Shown here one piece after another: positions 47,320 through 59,294 of a DNA stretch of 64,000 nucleotides. Every line of letters starts with the position of its first letter. The stretch's first letter is position 1. The stretch lies in the NCBI GenBank assembly GCA_051294375.1, contig CM119263.1:27186004-27250003 (forward strand). Reading direction: 5' to 3'. The notes beneath the pieces were generated by a model that saw only the letters and a program-made list of their open reading frames with translations, was not told the DNA's origin and did no database searches. This DNA is from Paraspadella gotoi (Eukaryota; Chaetognatha). Made by a program: the position numbers and the translations under genes.

Positions 47320-47915
47320 AGAATCTTAAGCGGATTTAAATCGTAGGAAATCATGAATTTGCTTTCTCTTTGATTAATATTAATTATTCAAATTTAATTT
47401 CGCGCTCCCCCACAAAAAGAAAGTCAAAACGCCTATATCTAACCAGCTGAATAAACATTGAAATCCTCTATCTCATAGGGCAGCAGGGTATAAAATACGA
47501 CTGACAAACCAGTATTATTTGATTGCTTAAATAAGCAGCAGCTTGCTAAGAATTTACAGATGTCATTAAATATCGAATTGAAGCCAAGACAGTGGTCTAT
47601 CAATAATCTGTAGGGCCATAATTACCTTTATGTTTTAATTATGAGATACGACAATAGGGAAAGAAAGACATTTTAAAAAAAAGGCAGAAACCTTGTCCTC
47701 ATTTAAATTGAACTTTTAATATTAATGTTAAATATATTTCTCATGCGCTCCCATCCCCAGTGTCTTCCCAAGACCCCAGGCTTTTGAAATAAGCCCATAT
47801 TGCAACACTTGTAAGTGGGCTTTGACTATATACTTTTGATGGAACCATTTTTTAACGGAAATGCGATCGAAAAAAAATCTGATTAATTAACTCGAGCGCG
47901 AAATCGTCTCCTCGC

Positions 47916-48006
47916 TAGCGGGAGCTTCGAATTAATCGAGAGAATAATGATACATTAAATTAATCCTACGAATTTCAAAGTTTGTCAATACTTTAAGATT
48001 TTATTT
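47916..48006. repeat. Direct repeat, right copy of the DEG/ENaC 3' end
   Basis: tagcgggagcttcg, aattaat, gaataat, atacatta, atcctacga, tttcaaagtt and actttaagattttatttt all recur in order, with one to three changes between each block. The coding frame is broken here, so it is a fragment. Confidence 0.85.
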
Positions 48007-48476
48007 TATTTACATTCACAATGTTACAAGCACATACGGCACAGTTTGTAATTGATAAAAATAGTATTTGCTGCTGAAATTAATTTTTAAATTGAAACAC
48101 AAATAAATACACCGCTTTAAGTTTAGAGCTCATTCATTTTTGGCGTTTAAAAAGCGATTTGAAAACGTTTACTTACACGCCTGATATTTCTCCCCCTCTA
48201 CCCTACCGATCTACCACTTCTCCATTTTCAAGGCGAAACTCTGCTTCCCCTTTTCATTTCATTCTTTCAATATCGTTTCCGGGTTTTTCGAAGAAGAAAT
48301 AAAAATTCGCTTGCGTCACCAAAGATCGTATTAAAATCCGTTACACTAGATGGCAAAACACGGGCGGTTAAAATTGAATTTAATATTTGCATTTGAAATG
48401 GAAATCTAGACTCGGAACAGAAAGGAAACATCGGAACAACTGCCATTCCTAGTTCTTTTCTTTTCACTGGGACGGG
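48007..48476. other. No gene seen
   Basis: AT-rich. An aataaa near 48,102 could be a polyadenylation signal for the channel gene if the 6.1-kb block is absent from other alleles; this is speculative. Confidence 0.35.
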
Positions 48477-48565
48477 NNNNNNNNNNNNNNNNNNNNNNNN
48501 NNNNNNNNNNNNNNNNNNNNNNNNNNNNNNNNNNNNNNNNNNNNNNNNNNNNNNNNNNNNNNNNN
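48477..48565. other. Assembly gap, 89 N
   Basis: Flanks are cactgggacggg and aattggctgg. Confidence 0.99.
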
Positions 48566-48924
48566 AATTGGCTGGAGCTAGAGAGTTGGAAACACCGCAA
48601 AGGCAGAAGATTATGAGGTGGAGTCGGAATAGAATAACAAAGAATTGCCGCAATACGATCCGGATTCAATGAAAAAAATGGAATCTGTCGGAGAAAGGAA
48701 AGCTGCTTGCGACGTGGAGCTGGTAGAGGAAAAGGGAGAGCTCGTGGAAAGCGGTGGGTCGCTTGTCACGTAGAGATTGCGCCCCCCTCCATCCCCGACG
48801 CCATCGAGCGCTTCTCATACACTCGGGTTTTAATTAAAGAAACAATCAAATCCGTTGATTAACTCCCTGGCGCTCATTAGTCTACTGGCTGAAGATGATA
48901 ATTACCATGTCTGGGGGAATGGGG

Positions 48925-49050
48925 NNNNNNNNNNNNNNNNNNNNNNNNNNNNNNNNNNNNNNNNNNNNNNNNNNNNNNNNNNNNNNNNNNNNNNNNNNNN
49001 NNNNNNNNNNNNNNNNNNNNNNNNNNNNNNNNNNNNNNNNNNNNNNNNNN
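48925..49050. other. Assembly gap, 126 N
   Basis: Left flank is a G run; right flank is a GA array. Confidence 0.99.
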
Positions 49051-49549
49051 GAGAGATAGAGAGAGACCAAGATTCTTCATTCGTGAGACGATGGAATCGG
49101 AATTCAAAGAGATTTAAAACGATTGCTTTTTGGCGACGAATCCTGGCGGCCATTAAATTCTTTACTCGATTCGCTTCTCTTTTTTAAAGTTATATAAAAT
49201 CTTTTTCGCTAAAATTTAACTATTAAAATTTTGTCATAATATAATTATTTTAATTTATTTATTTTTTATGTTTGAATTTTTAAAAATTATAATTTTATTT
49301 AATTAAATTGTTTTAATATTATAATATTAAATTTTTATTTAACGATGATTAAGTATTAGGTAAAACAGTCGGCAATGCCAACCGTGACCCAAAAACCTCT
49401 CCTTTCTCCCCAATGCTCTTTCTCTCCCATCTCCTCGCCGAAAAATCGTTTTCCCGCCAAACCTCGTCACGGCTTTTATCTTCGCCTCGTTATCGCGAAT
49501 CGAAAAACATTTGAAATTCAAGTTGGACTCGATCGCTCTTCCTCATCAC

Positions 49550-49837
49550 CTTTTTCCTTTTTTTTTTTTCCACAATTTTACTTTCTTTTCCTTTCTTTTT
49601 CTCTCTTTTTTCTTTCCTTTTTTTTATTTTCGTGATTTCTCCCCCACTCCTTCATTTTCTAAGGGTTTCAACTCCTTTCCCGACAACGCTTCATCACACC
49701 GAAACTCGCGTCCTTAAAACATTTTTTTTCTTTTTTTTTCCCTTTTTTTCTTTTTTTTTTCTTTTTTTCCTTTTTCCTTTTTTTTCTCTTTTGATTTTTT
49801 CTTTCTCTCACATCCTTCATTTTCTTTTTTCGTCCCT
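49550..49837. repeat. T-rich polypyrimidine tract
   Basis: Long ctttt/tttttc stretches, followed by a 208-N gap (49,838-50,045) that exits in a CT array (50,046-50,074). Confidence 0.85.
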
Positions 49838-50045
49838 NNNNNNNNNNNNNNNNNNNNNNNNNNNNNNNNNNNNNNNNNNNNNNNNNNNNNNNNNNNNNNN
49901 NNNNNNNNNNNNNNNNNNNNNNNNNNNNNNNNNNNNNNNNNNNNNNNNNNNNNNNNNNNNNNNNNNNNNNNNNNNNNNNNNNNNNNNNNNNNNNNNNNNN
50001 NNNNNNNNNNNNNNNNNNNNNNNNNNNNNNNNNNNNNNNNNNNNN
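49838..50045. other. Assembly gap, 208 N
   Basis: Right flank is (CT)n. Confidence 0.99.
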
Positions 50046-50077
<32 letters not shown>

Positions 50078-50343
50078 ATTTTTTCCTTATTTTCTTCCTT
50101 TTTTTCTCCTTTTTCTTGTCAAAGAAGAATCCCCGTCTGATTTGAATTTCCCAAGACGCCGCTCTTTTCCCCGGATGTAAATGGCTTTCCTATCTCCCCG
50201 GATGTAAATAAATGGTGTGTAGTTTAATTCCAAATGTAGATGAGGAACATTATGAGGTTTTCTTGCTTCTCTCTCTCGTTTTTTCTTTCCGCTGACTGCG
50301 CCGTTTCCCCCGCTTATCTTTTTGACAGGGTGAGAGGGAGAGT

Positions 50344-50538
50344 NNNNNNNNNNNNNNNNNNNNNNNNNNNNNNNNNNNNNNNNNNNNNNNNNNNNNNNNN
50401 NNNNNNNNNNNNNNNNNNNNNNNNNNNNNNNNNNNNNNNNNNNNNNNNNNNNNNNNNNNNNNNNNNNNNNNNNNNNNNNNNNNNNNNNNNNNNNNNNNNN
50501 NNNNNNNNNNNNNNNNNNNNNNNNNNNNNNNNNNNNNN
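50344..50538. other. Assembly gap, 195 N
   Basis: Left flank gagagggagagt suggests a GA array in the gap. Confidence 0.99.
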
Positions 50539-51150
50539 GGCTTTCCCCGCAACCGGATCATTTCTTGACACGAATCTTCTCTCTCGCGCTCCATTTGCGT
50601 CAGAAGTGAATTCACGTTTCCGGTGACGAATTCGATTTCGATGACGCGTGAACTCGAAATGTGAAGCTTTTTCACGACGCGAATCGACGGAGATTCAAGT
50701 TACGGAGAGAAGAAGAGAAAATTGCCCTTTTTTGTTGTTGTTGTTGTGTTTGGGAGAAAAGGTTTCGTCGTCATGGTGATTTGTCAAGAAATTTGGGGGG
50801 GGGGTTGAAACGGAGAGACTGATCGAGGTGAGTTTTTCGTTCGTGTTAAATAAAACTTACGCTAGCCCAGATCTTCATGTACTTAAAGTTTAGTTTAACG
50901 AAGTTGTAAAACAATAAATTTAATGGGACATTGAGTAACCCGTTAAATCATATATTTTTATACATATTTAGTACACAGCACTAATACTTATTCGACTCCA
51001 ATTGTCCCTTGGAACAAAAGTGGAGTCGAAAGAAAGAGAGAAAGAGAAGAAAGATAAAAGAAAAAATAATAGAATATGAACGAATCGAAAATAACAAAAC
51101 TCTTGAGCTAAATTTAATCTTTTTTACAGTTTTTTCTCTCTCTTTTTTTC
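50539..51150. other. No gene seen
   Basis: Mixed sequence with a short (gtt)n at 50,733-50,745 and a ten-base G run near 50,797. No splice-bounded frame. Confidence 0.5.
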
Positions 51151-51157
51151 TTTTTAT

Positions 51158-51300
51158 CTTTTTCTCCTTTTCTCCTTTTCTCCTTTTCTCCTTTTCTCCT
51201 TTTCTCCTTTTCTCTTTTTCTCTTTTTCTCTTTTTCTCTTTTTCTCTTTTTCTCTTTTTCTTCTTTTCTCTTTTTCTCTTTTTCTCTTTTTCTTCTTTCG
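51158..51300. repeat. 8-bp tandem repeat CTCCTTTT changing to CTCTTTTT
   Basis: About six ctcctttt units (51,170-51,215) pass into about ten ctcttttt units. This is a variant transition inside one minisatellite. Confidence 0.9.
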
Positions 51301-51416
51301 AGTTTTAGGTTTTGAAAAGTGAAAACATAACAAAAACGAAAAAATTGGCCCTGGATTTTGTCGCTCGTTTTGTGGCGAGAGAAATTTGAAAGATGTTTAC
51401 GAAAAGATTTCGAATC

Positions 51417-51840
51417 GGGGGCGGACGACGACGACGACGATGACGACCAAAATAATGACAGAGATAGAAATATAACCAAGATGAGATGAGCCGAGGTAAC
51501 ACGAGATGAAAAGGCGACATCGAGAGCAAATGAGGATCAATAAAGAGGAAGACGCGACGGACGACAAACACGGAACGACAAGCGACGACGACAAACACGA
51601 TGACGAACGACGACGCACGACAAGCGAAGAAATGAGGACTGTAGAGAGTCGGTGCGTCGAGGAAAAGGCGACGTCTCGAGAGATGAAGTTTATTATGATA
51701 TGGAATCGAAAAAGAGAGAGAGGAGAGGAGAAACGAGAGAGAGAGAGAAGACGAGGAGGAGAGAGAGAGAGAGAGGAGAGAGAGATTGAGAGAGAGAGAG
51801 AAGAAGAACAAAAAAACGAAACCAAATGAGAACCGTAACA
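51417..51840. repeat. gac/cga-rich and GA-rich stretch
   Basis: A (gac)n run at 51,424-51,440, scattered gacgac phrases to about 51,620, then GA arrays to about 51,805. Several frames are open on both strands because of composition; none is called as a gene. Confidence 0.7.
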
Positions 51841-51914
51841 ATCTATTTTTATGACGAGCGAATCTGGAAGAACAAAAAAAAAGTGAAAACAAAAACAACG
51901 GAGAAAAAAGCGAG

Positions 51915-52012
51915 AGAGAGAGGAGGACAGGAGAGAGTGAGAGACGGATGAGAGAGAGAGAGAGAGTAGAGACGAGAGAGAGAGAGAGAGAGAGAAGAGA
52001 GAGGAGAGATTC
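51915..52012. repeat. (GA)n microsatellite
   Basis: Interrupted GA array just before a 157-N gap. Confidence 0.9.
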
Positions 52013-52045
52013 GCCCCGACCCACGACGCTTATGTTAGTCCTCTT

Positions 52046-52202
52046 NNNNNNNNNNNNNNNNNNNNNNNNNNNNNNNNNNNNNNNNNNNNNNNNNNNNNNN
52101 NNNNNNNNNNNNNNNNNNNNNNNNNNNNNNNNNNNNNNNNNNNNNNNNNNNNNNNNNNNNNNNNNNNNNNNNNNNNNNNNNNNNNNNNNNNNNNNNNNNN
52201 NN
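52046..52202. other. Assembly gap, 157 N
   Basis: Follows the GA array and the short unique gttagtcctctt. Confidence 0.99.
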
Positions 52203-53600
52203 GAAAAAGGCATTTTTCGTTTTTCAACCCCGGTGAAACGAATTTCCATGGAATAAATCTTCGGCGCGGGGATCCACTCCAAACCCGAATGCAAATCGGT
52301 GAAAGGGGAGGGGTGGAAGAGGGGGAGAAAGTGTGGGTTGTGGAAGAGACACTGTGAATCTTGTGTGGTTGAATTGTGGAGATGTGGGTTAAATTATCCT
52401 CGGTTTTGGAGACAAAGGGATGGAAGAGAAAAGGAAAGAAGGGGAAAGGGAACTTCGCCGAGAAGGATTTGTTTCCTATCACAAAATCTAATTCTTTGTC
52501 ATTTCTGTCAGCTTTGTGTCATAAGATTCTTTTTTTTTTGAAATATTTTTAAAATAGTTCATGGATGGGGTATTTTGTGTTGTATTAGTTTCAACTAACG
52601 TCATGTCACCCATAATATCATGTTTAGATTTTGTTTGTTATAATTTGTTTCAAACAAACATCATCACCGTCCGCTCCGTCAGAATTTTTCATATCATTTT
52701 CTGTCACGTGAATATCTGTCACTTCACGATTCTCGCTTTCTCTGTCACGAGACACTGAAATCTAATCTGTTTTTCGCGGAAGAGAAATTTCAACTTCGCG
52801 CCATTCACGTTTCCGGACATTTCTTTCTTTTTTTCTTCTTTTTTCTTTTTTCTTTCTTCCTTTTTTCTTCCTTTCTTTTTACCTTTTTTTTCTATTCCTT
52901 TTTTTCGTATTTTCTTTTCCATCTGTCTTTTTTTTTCTCTGCCAAATCCTCAAAAACTTTAAATGTCACCTCTTTTTCCTTTTTTCGCTTCTGAATTTTC
53001 ATATTTCTTTCTTTCTTTCCCGAAAGCTCGTTGAAAATGTAAAATACAATTTACTTTGTAGATGCATCGCAACGTCTTTGTAAGATTCATTTAGGCGAGT
53101 GATATCGCAATTAGTTAATACTCATTTGTGACTTGGTTCTGATTAACTTTCTGAATATTTTAGAGAGATATATTAAGATAAATTAATAATAGATAATCAA
53201 AATCATTGATTCATTGTAAGTTATGCTATTAGAGATATGTCACCGCTTCGACCGAAATTCTCGGTTCTCTCGAATTTTGATTTTTCTCCCTTTTTTCCTC
53301 GTTTGCCATTTGAAGACGAAAAAATGTAGACTCTCGGTCTTGGGCCGGCTAAATGTCGAATTGTTATTATTAATATAAATTTTTACCTTAAAAAACAAAA
53401 TTTTTACATCGGAATTTTATAAAATATTTACCTTCGCATGAAAAAAAGGAGACTCACTCTTCCGAGCCGAGTTTCTCAGGAATTCCGGAATGCCGGTGAA
53501 AATATTTGTGTTTATGTTAAAACCCAGTAATTAGCGGCGGCTTTCTTTTCTCTCTTTTGTTTTTCTTTTTCCTCGGCCTTTTGTTATTCTTTTCGTTCTT
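52203..53600. other. No gene seen
   Basis: Mixed sequence with a T-rich tract (52,825-52,935). A recurrent ctgtcac phrase (52,702, 52,717, 52,742 and variants) is noted but unexplained. Confidence 0.5.
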
Positions 53601-53615
53601 CTCCTTTTCCGCCAG

Positions 53616-53748
53616 TCGTCGCTTCGCTTTTAAAAGCCGCGGTCCCGAGAAAAAAAGAACATCGCCCCGGATCCCGAAACCGAAGGAGGCGGCCGATTAT
53701 TGGAAATGGGTTAAAACAGCAGCCCGGTTAATTAAGGATTTTGAGTCG
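53616..53748 (+). CDS. Candidate exon, unidentified
   Basis: A strong polypyrimidine acceptor (ttcttctccttttccgccag, ending at 53,615) and an acceptable donor (GAGTCG|GTGGGT) bound 133 nt, open in one frame. It is basic early (RGPEKKRTSPRIPKPKE) and ends AADYWKWVKTAARLIKDFES, which looks like an amphipathic helix. No family is recognised. A CT array follows the donor. Confidence 0.35.
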
Positions 53749-53949
53749 GTGGGTCTCTCTCTCTCAATCTCATCTCCCTCTCTCTCTCGGGAAAAATTAG
53801 TCCATTCGGGTTCGTGAAGGGTGGTCCCTCGTTCCCCGGTCCCTAACTCGGAGAAAAGCCTTTTGATTTTGGAAACCACAAAGACTTTTAACGATTGAGA
53901 AGGAATCCAATCTCATTCTAAAACTAATTATTACATTTTTTTAATGTTT

Positions 53950-55330
53950 GTTGACACACAACCAAGTTGAGGTGATCGTTTAAAATTACGACGGAAAAAT
54001 TGACGTCATTAAAACAATATCATTTAGTCATCCCGTTTACTATTTTTGTCCCAGATAAACATTTGCTTGATTTTCATTCGCGCCTATTGTAATTTAGAAG
54101 TTCACATCTATAGTATACCCATCGCCTTCATTTCATGCTTCAATATTAATTCTGTCCAGTCAGAAATGACAATTGACCAATGACCAGCCCTCGTACATAC
54201 ATTTCCCTGAACCCTTATCATTTCTACCCACAATGAATATCCCGTCCTCTCTAAATATCTCCCTTTCTTTCTCATTCCTGCCCAGTGGCCACGGTCCTCC
54301 ACCAGTCTTTCCTCATTCTTCCCTTGTCCTTCCAAGTCCTTCCTCCACAATCCCCCCCCCCATTTCGGTCCGCCCCCGATGTTTACGGTTCCAATTCTGG
54401 TCGTTAAGCGCGAAGCCATATAACCTCGTCGCCCGTCATTTTATTTCTTCTTTTAATTACTAGTCGCTTTTATTTTAACTCGCACGCATTAAAAACTTTG
54501 ATCACCGCTTTTTTTTTACTTCGGACGTAAAAATAACCAAGAATTAAGTTCGAAGGGAAAATTTGAGAATTTAAAACGTGATCGTCGGTCTTGGGAGACG
54601 ATATGGTCAGAGTGATGAGTGACGGTTATTAATTATATATATATATTTTATATATAATATATATCTATATATATGAAATTGTTACAACCAATATAAATAT
54701 TATCTATTCCATATATATATTATATATTATTGATGGTAACTATTGTGGTCTATGGGGGATGAGTACGAAGTATTGTCTTTTTTGTAGTAGATTTTCTTGT
54801 TGTTGTTGTTGTTGTTGTCGTCGTTGTCTTTTGTGGCTTCTTATACAGCGCCTTCGTCATAGAAATTAGCAATTTCTTTTACAAAAATTTGGATCGTCAA
54901 AAGGGTTGGATGAAAAAGTAAATTAGCCTTTTAATTTAAATCCAACTAAAAAAAAAACAACATAAAAATCTCCGCCCTGTTCCGCCAAACCAGGTGCGAA
55001 AATCGTCTTCGTCATCGTTATCGCTGTCATCTTTGTGCCATCATATTTTGTCATCCCTCAGGTTCCCCACTATCACAATATCATAATCATAGGTTTCTTC
55101 ATGTTTTTTTTTTCGCGCGCTTTCCTGATCCCGCTGAGTCCATCAAAGCGGGAACAAAGATTCTTTTTTTTTTTTTAAATCTCATGTTTAAAATTAAATT
55201 TAATTATATCCCTCACCGTCTGATTGTTATTATAGATTTTTTACGATTTTTATTATGATTTTTATCGACGTCGATGTCCGCTTGACTGATTTTGATGATT
55301 CGTATTTTTGTATATTAATAATAAATTCGT
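53950..55330. other. No gene seen; CRE palindrome and AT-rich inverted repeat
   Basis: TGACGTCA at 54,001-54,008. A (AT)n structure at 54,633-54,735 and a (gtt)n run at 54,800-54,820 are the main features. No splice-bounded frame. Confidence 0.5.
54633..54735. repeat. (AT)n inverted/tandem structure
   Basis: Three AT blocks (54,635-54,675, 54,710-54,731 and intervening tatata) can pair with each other around aaattgttacaaccaat. A long potential hairpin or cruciform. Confidence 0.8.
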
Positions 55331-55361
55331 TATTTTACGCTTCGAACATTTCGATCTGAAA

Positions 55362-55407
55362 AATGACGACAACAACGACGACAACAACGACGACAACAAC
55401 GACGACG
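55362..55407. repeat. Compound (GACAAC)n / (GAC)n repeat
   Basis: gacgacaacaac units repeated three to four times. The plus frame reads Asp-Asp-Asn repeats and another frame reads Thr runs, but no gene border supports either. Confidence 0.9.
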
Positions 55408-55701
55408 ATCGTAAAAACCGAACCCTCTGGACAAGAACGACCCCGGCAGGTCCCGGGATCGCGTCTCCAAACAGGAATGACTTTTCTTATTTCCCGATTG
55501 ACCGCGCAACCGAGATGGAAGTCCGTCCTCGCTCGAACGCACGTCCGCGCTCAGGTCCGGACAGATTCCCCGCTTTCCTTCATTTTCATGTCCATTTCGA
55601 GTCCATTTAATCGCCCTTTCCCTTCCATTTCGAATCCATTAGCCCGAAAATAATTCGCCGTCGCTTTTGAAGCGCTAAAAAATTAATTGGTCCGTCAAAC
55701 G

Positions 55702-55704
<3 letters not shown>

Positions 55705-55744
<40 letters not shown>
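55705..55744. repeat. (GA)n microsatellite
   Basis: About 20 perfect units. Confidence 0.95.
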
Positions 55745-55747
<3 letters not shown>

Positions 55748-55749
55748 AA

Positions 55750-56790
55750 ACATTTATGGCCTCGAATAAACAAAAATCGTTAAACCGAAACGACTTTTGG
55801 TTTAAAAGTATTATTAAGTTTTTAAGTTTCCTTCTCTATCGTCGAACGTCCAGCGGCGAGAGAAACGAGGGCGAACGGCCACGCCTCCTGAGAATCTTCT
55901 TCGGAGAATTGTGTCGATTAAAATCTAAAGATCACGGATTCGAATCCCTTACATTTTGAATATTACTATTCACTTTATTAGGTCTTAAATTTTTAACAAT
56001 CGATATATTACATTCCTTATAAAAAAATTGAATAAAAACAATAACCGTATGAAATTTAACAGAATTCTCATAGAAAATTTTGTGAACTTTTCATCACTAA
56101 ATTAGAAGAATCGTTTTCTCTGCCAAAAAAAAAGAACATTTTCGAAACGCAATATTTTTCACTCTACACAAAAATCCTTCACCTAAATTCTTTCTTTTTC
56201 TCCGAAAATAAATAAAAAGAAAAAAGAAATAATGCCAATTTTTGTCGCAGTAATAACAATAACAATAAAGTCGCCGAAGACAATAAACAATAAACGAGGA
56301 AAAGAAAAAAAAAATAAAAGAGGAGACAGAAACGGTGCGAAAATCTTCGTCGCCGCCCACTCGCCTTTTTATCTTTTTTTATTTTTTTGTCTNNNNNNNN
56401 NNNNNNNNNNNNNNNNNACGATTTCTCCCGCGCCGGAAACCGCAGGGAGGAGTCCGAGCATAAACTGTACCCTTCACCGGCATCCCAAGCCCGGGCACCC
56501 GCTCCCGCACCTTGCCCAGGCTCACCGCCCCGGCATAGTTCCACTCCCTTTTCCGCTAAAACGTCGCAAATGAACGTCTTTTTTTTGTGGGAGAAATTTT
56601 TGTCGCTTTTTCTGTTTGGCTCGAGGTAAAGAGGGGGGAGGATTAGGGAAGCGGCGGAAGGGGGCGTGGCATCGCTAGCCGGGACGCCTTCGACGGGCGG
56701 AGACCGTAACGTTGCCGCTGGTCGTAAGCGTGAGGCAGTTTGTTTATCATGGTCACTTGGCCTATTACCGCGCAGGTGTTTTCTCCTCTC
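55750..56790. other. No gene called; GC-rich island at 56,418-56,720
   Basis: A CpG-containing island follows a 25-N gap (56,393-56,417). It is open in several frames on both strands, which prevents a coding call. It may be promoter-like. Confidence 0.4.
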
Positions 56791-56794
56791 TCTA

Positions 56795-56905
56795 TCTCTC
56801 CTTGAGTTTCTCTCTCTCTCCTCTCTCTCTCTCTCCTCATCATTCATCTCCTTTCTCCGTGCTCTCTTCTCTCTCTCCCTACTCTCTCTCTCTTCTCTCC
56901 GTTCT
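56795..56905. repeat. (CT)n microsatellite
   Basis: Interrupted CT array. Confidence 0.9.
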
Positions 56906-57239
56906 CGCGGGGTAAAACGATTGAACCGTTTTTAAATTATCCTTTTCCTCTCCGCCGAAGTAGAAAAGGCGAAAAGAGAAAAAAAAACGAAAGAAATTTG
57001 ACATTTTACAACTTTTTTCTTTTTTTTTCTTTATTTTCCTTTTCTTTTTTTTTTTTTTTTTTTCAATTGGAAAATTTCAGATTGTCGGTGGGACAAAAAA
57101 AAAAATTTCCTTTTTTCTTTTTTCGAAGTAGAATCGCTTTTCAATCGAAAGGGAAAAAAATCAATTGAAAACTTTTTTTTCTTAAAGTTTAGGGAAAAAG
57201 AATTTGTTTGATTATAAAAAAGACGGAACCCACACTCCT

Positions 57240-57276
57240 GAGAGAGAGGAGAGAGAGAGAGAGAAGAGAGAAGAGA

Positions 57277-57314
<38 letters not shown>

Positions 57315-57430
57315 AATCGTCGGCGAAGACCCAATGTCACCCATAACCATTAGGGTCGGATTACGGGACAGGTGCGAGCGAGGGAGAGAGGGAGGGAGGG
57401 AGAGGGAGAGGGAGAGGGAGAGGGAGGGAA
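57240..57430. repeat. (GA)n and (GGGA)n-type purine arrays
   Basis: GA array 57,240-57,312, a unique 60-bp spacer, then a gagggagggagggagag array (57,378-57,430). The purine-only second part could form G-rich or triplex structure. Confidence 0.9.
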
Positions 57431-58075
57431 AAACGATGGAGAGAGAGGGAGGAAGGGAGGAAGAAAGTTTGGGAAGTCGTAGATTAAAAGTAGGAAGAAT
57501 TATTTTTAAGCCTGTTGACGCTTTTGACTTCTATTTTTTAATTGATAATTTTACAAAAAATCTTAAAAATCTGGTTTCGTTCTCATTATATTTTTTTTGA
57601 CAAGGAGTCTTGAATTAATTAGTCAACGTGGAGATCAAAGCTGAAAAATCATACCACACCCAAATTCGGTTTTTCCCCTTTTCTCTTCCCTTTTCTATTT
57701 TCTTTTTCGAGATACTTTATAACCGACCTTTACCTTTACCACTCCAATTTTTTCTAACACCCACTTCCCATTTTCCACCTAAACCACCTTCCACCACCCC
57801 TTTCTCTACCACCATCCCCCCACCTTCATCCTCCAACCTGCGAGGAAATGATTTCCTTCGCGATAATCGTTATCGTAATGACAAGAAAAACGTCGCTGAA
57901 TCGTGGCTGGAGAAGAGATGGGGAAGAGGAGGGAGCGATTGATGGGGAAGGGGGATGTAGTGATGTAGTGACGTGGGTGAAAACCGAAAGGAAGACGATA
58001 ACGTCGTCGATAACGTCGCCCAACGACCGAAATAACGTCACTCCGTTTACCTACAACGATCGGTTCAGAACGTTC

Positions 58076-58103
58076 TCTCTCTCTCTCTCTCTCTCTCCTC
58101 TCT

Positions 58104-58168
<65 letters not shown>
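58076..58168. repeat. (CT)n microsatellite
   Basis: About 45 CT units with rare interruptions. Confidence 0.95.
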
Positions 58169-58170
<2 letters not shown>

Positions 58171-58484
58171 GATTTTTGGTATCTTTATTATGTAGTTCAA
58201 TTGCCATCATTTCTCGTTGGTCTCTGCGCTTTGTTTTTCTTCTTCGTTGTTGTTGTCGTCGTTTTTACTTTTTTTTTTTCCCTGATGATGTTCGGTTTTC
58301 CATCAAGTTAGTTTTTATTGTCGTCGTCGTCGTCGTCGCTTTTCTTCATCGACAATCGGCAACGAAAGCGATTTCCGGGAAAAGGAAAGTCATCAATACC
58401 ATCAACAACGACAACAACGACAACAACAAGATTGTTTCTAACGACGTCGATTGGGACGATCGACGATTTACTCTTTGTTCTTCG

Positions 58485-58560
58485 TCTTTTGTTCTGTGGA
58501 ATTTGTCTTTTGTTCTGTGTAATTTGTCTTTTGTTCTGTGGAATATGTCTTTTGTTCTTG
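58485..58560. repeat. 21-bp minisatellite, 3.6 units
   Basis: Units at 58,485-58,505, 58,506-58,526 and 58,527-58,547, plus a partial to 58,560, of the form tcttttgttctgtgga-atttg with one or two changes each. The period is a multiple of three, so one plus-strand frame reads a repeated SFVLWNL heptapeptide. No gene border supports translation. Confidence 0.9.
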
Positions 58561-58679
58561 TTCCGCTGAATTCATCATTCTATTTTGTTCCCGATCGATT
58601 CAAGAGCGACATTTTGATGCATTGCTGCTTCAATGCTGCTGTTACCTGCTGGAGGAATTAGAAACAACAAATTGTATTG

Positions 58680-59210
58680 TTTTAATCTTTCGATTCCTTC
58701 TGTATCATCTCTCAACTGACTCCTACCCCAAGTGACCCCAAGTGATACTCTCACTCCCTCATCAGCTTTCACCTCAGCTGCGACGTTTTTTTCCGCAGCG
58801 AAAGGGATTCCGTTCCTGACGCATCACAACTCACGAAACTCACTATTCACAAGAGTCACGTCGATGACAAATCCTTTTTTCCACAATTCTGATTTTTCTG
58901 TTTCCAATTTAGTTTTTTTTTTCACAGGCGGTTTTCCAAATTTTCTGTCTGCGTTTCTTTTTTTGTTTTTTAATTTTTTTAAGTTATACTTTCTTTTTTC
59001 GCGATTGAATGTTTAATAATGTATATCTAAAGTTACCTCTACGGGACATTAAAATATTTTCGAGAATATAATTATTTAATTTAATGAATAGAAGAAATAA
59101 CAAGGTTGTATGTTGTATTTAATATAAAAAACCACAAAAAGTTATTTCCTTTTAAAACAGGATCCGATTCCAATACTACGATTCAGTTATCGATTCCCAT
59201 TGAAACTTCC
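58680..59210. other. No gene seen
   Basis: Mixed AT-rich sequence with T runs. Short frames only. Confidence 0.5.
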
Positions 59211-59212
59211 AC

Positions 59213-59216
<4 letters not shown>

Positions 59217-59291
<75 letters not shown>
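59217..59291. repeat. (CT)n microsatellite, perfect
   Basis: About 37 uninterrupted CT units. Confidence 0.98.

Positions 59292-59294
<3 letters not shown>

Larger units (their letters stand above)
41796..47915. other. 6.1-kb compositionally distinct block between the direct repeats
   Basis: AT-rich, with no CT/GA microsatellites and no N gaps, unlike nearly all other DNA in the window. It contains a tRNA-like SINE head (42,226-42,300), a diverged internal repeat pair (44,431-44,674 and 45,701-45,949) and only short frames. No transposase or reverse transcriptase was recognised and no terminal inverted repeats are evident. It could be an insertion carrying old repeats, a segmental duplication product, or an assembly join. 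Confidence 0.6.

Noticed and set aside
50240-50680. Open frames across the 195-N gap
   Set aside because: Their length comes from undetermined bases; the known parts are short and unremarkable.
51305-52294. Minus-strand frame of 329 codons
   Set aside because: Most of it is N or Ser-Leu repeats from GA/CT arrays. No domain or splice evidence.
55920-55955. ggattcgaatccctt as a B box
   Set aside because: Fits only partly, with no A box or tRNA-like context upstream.
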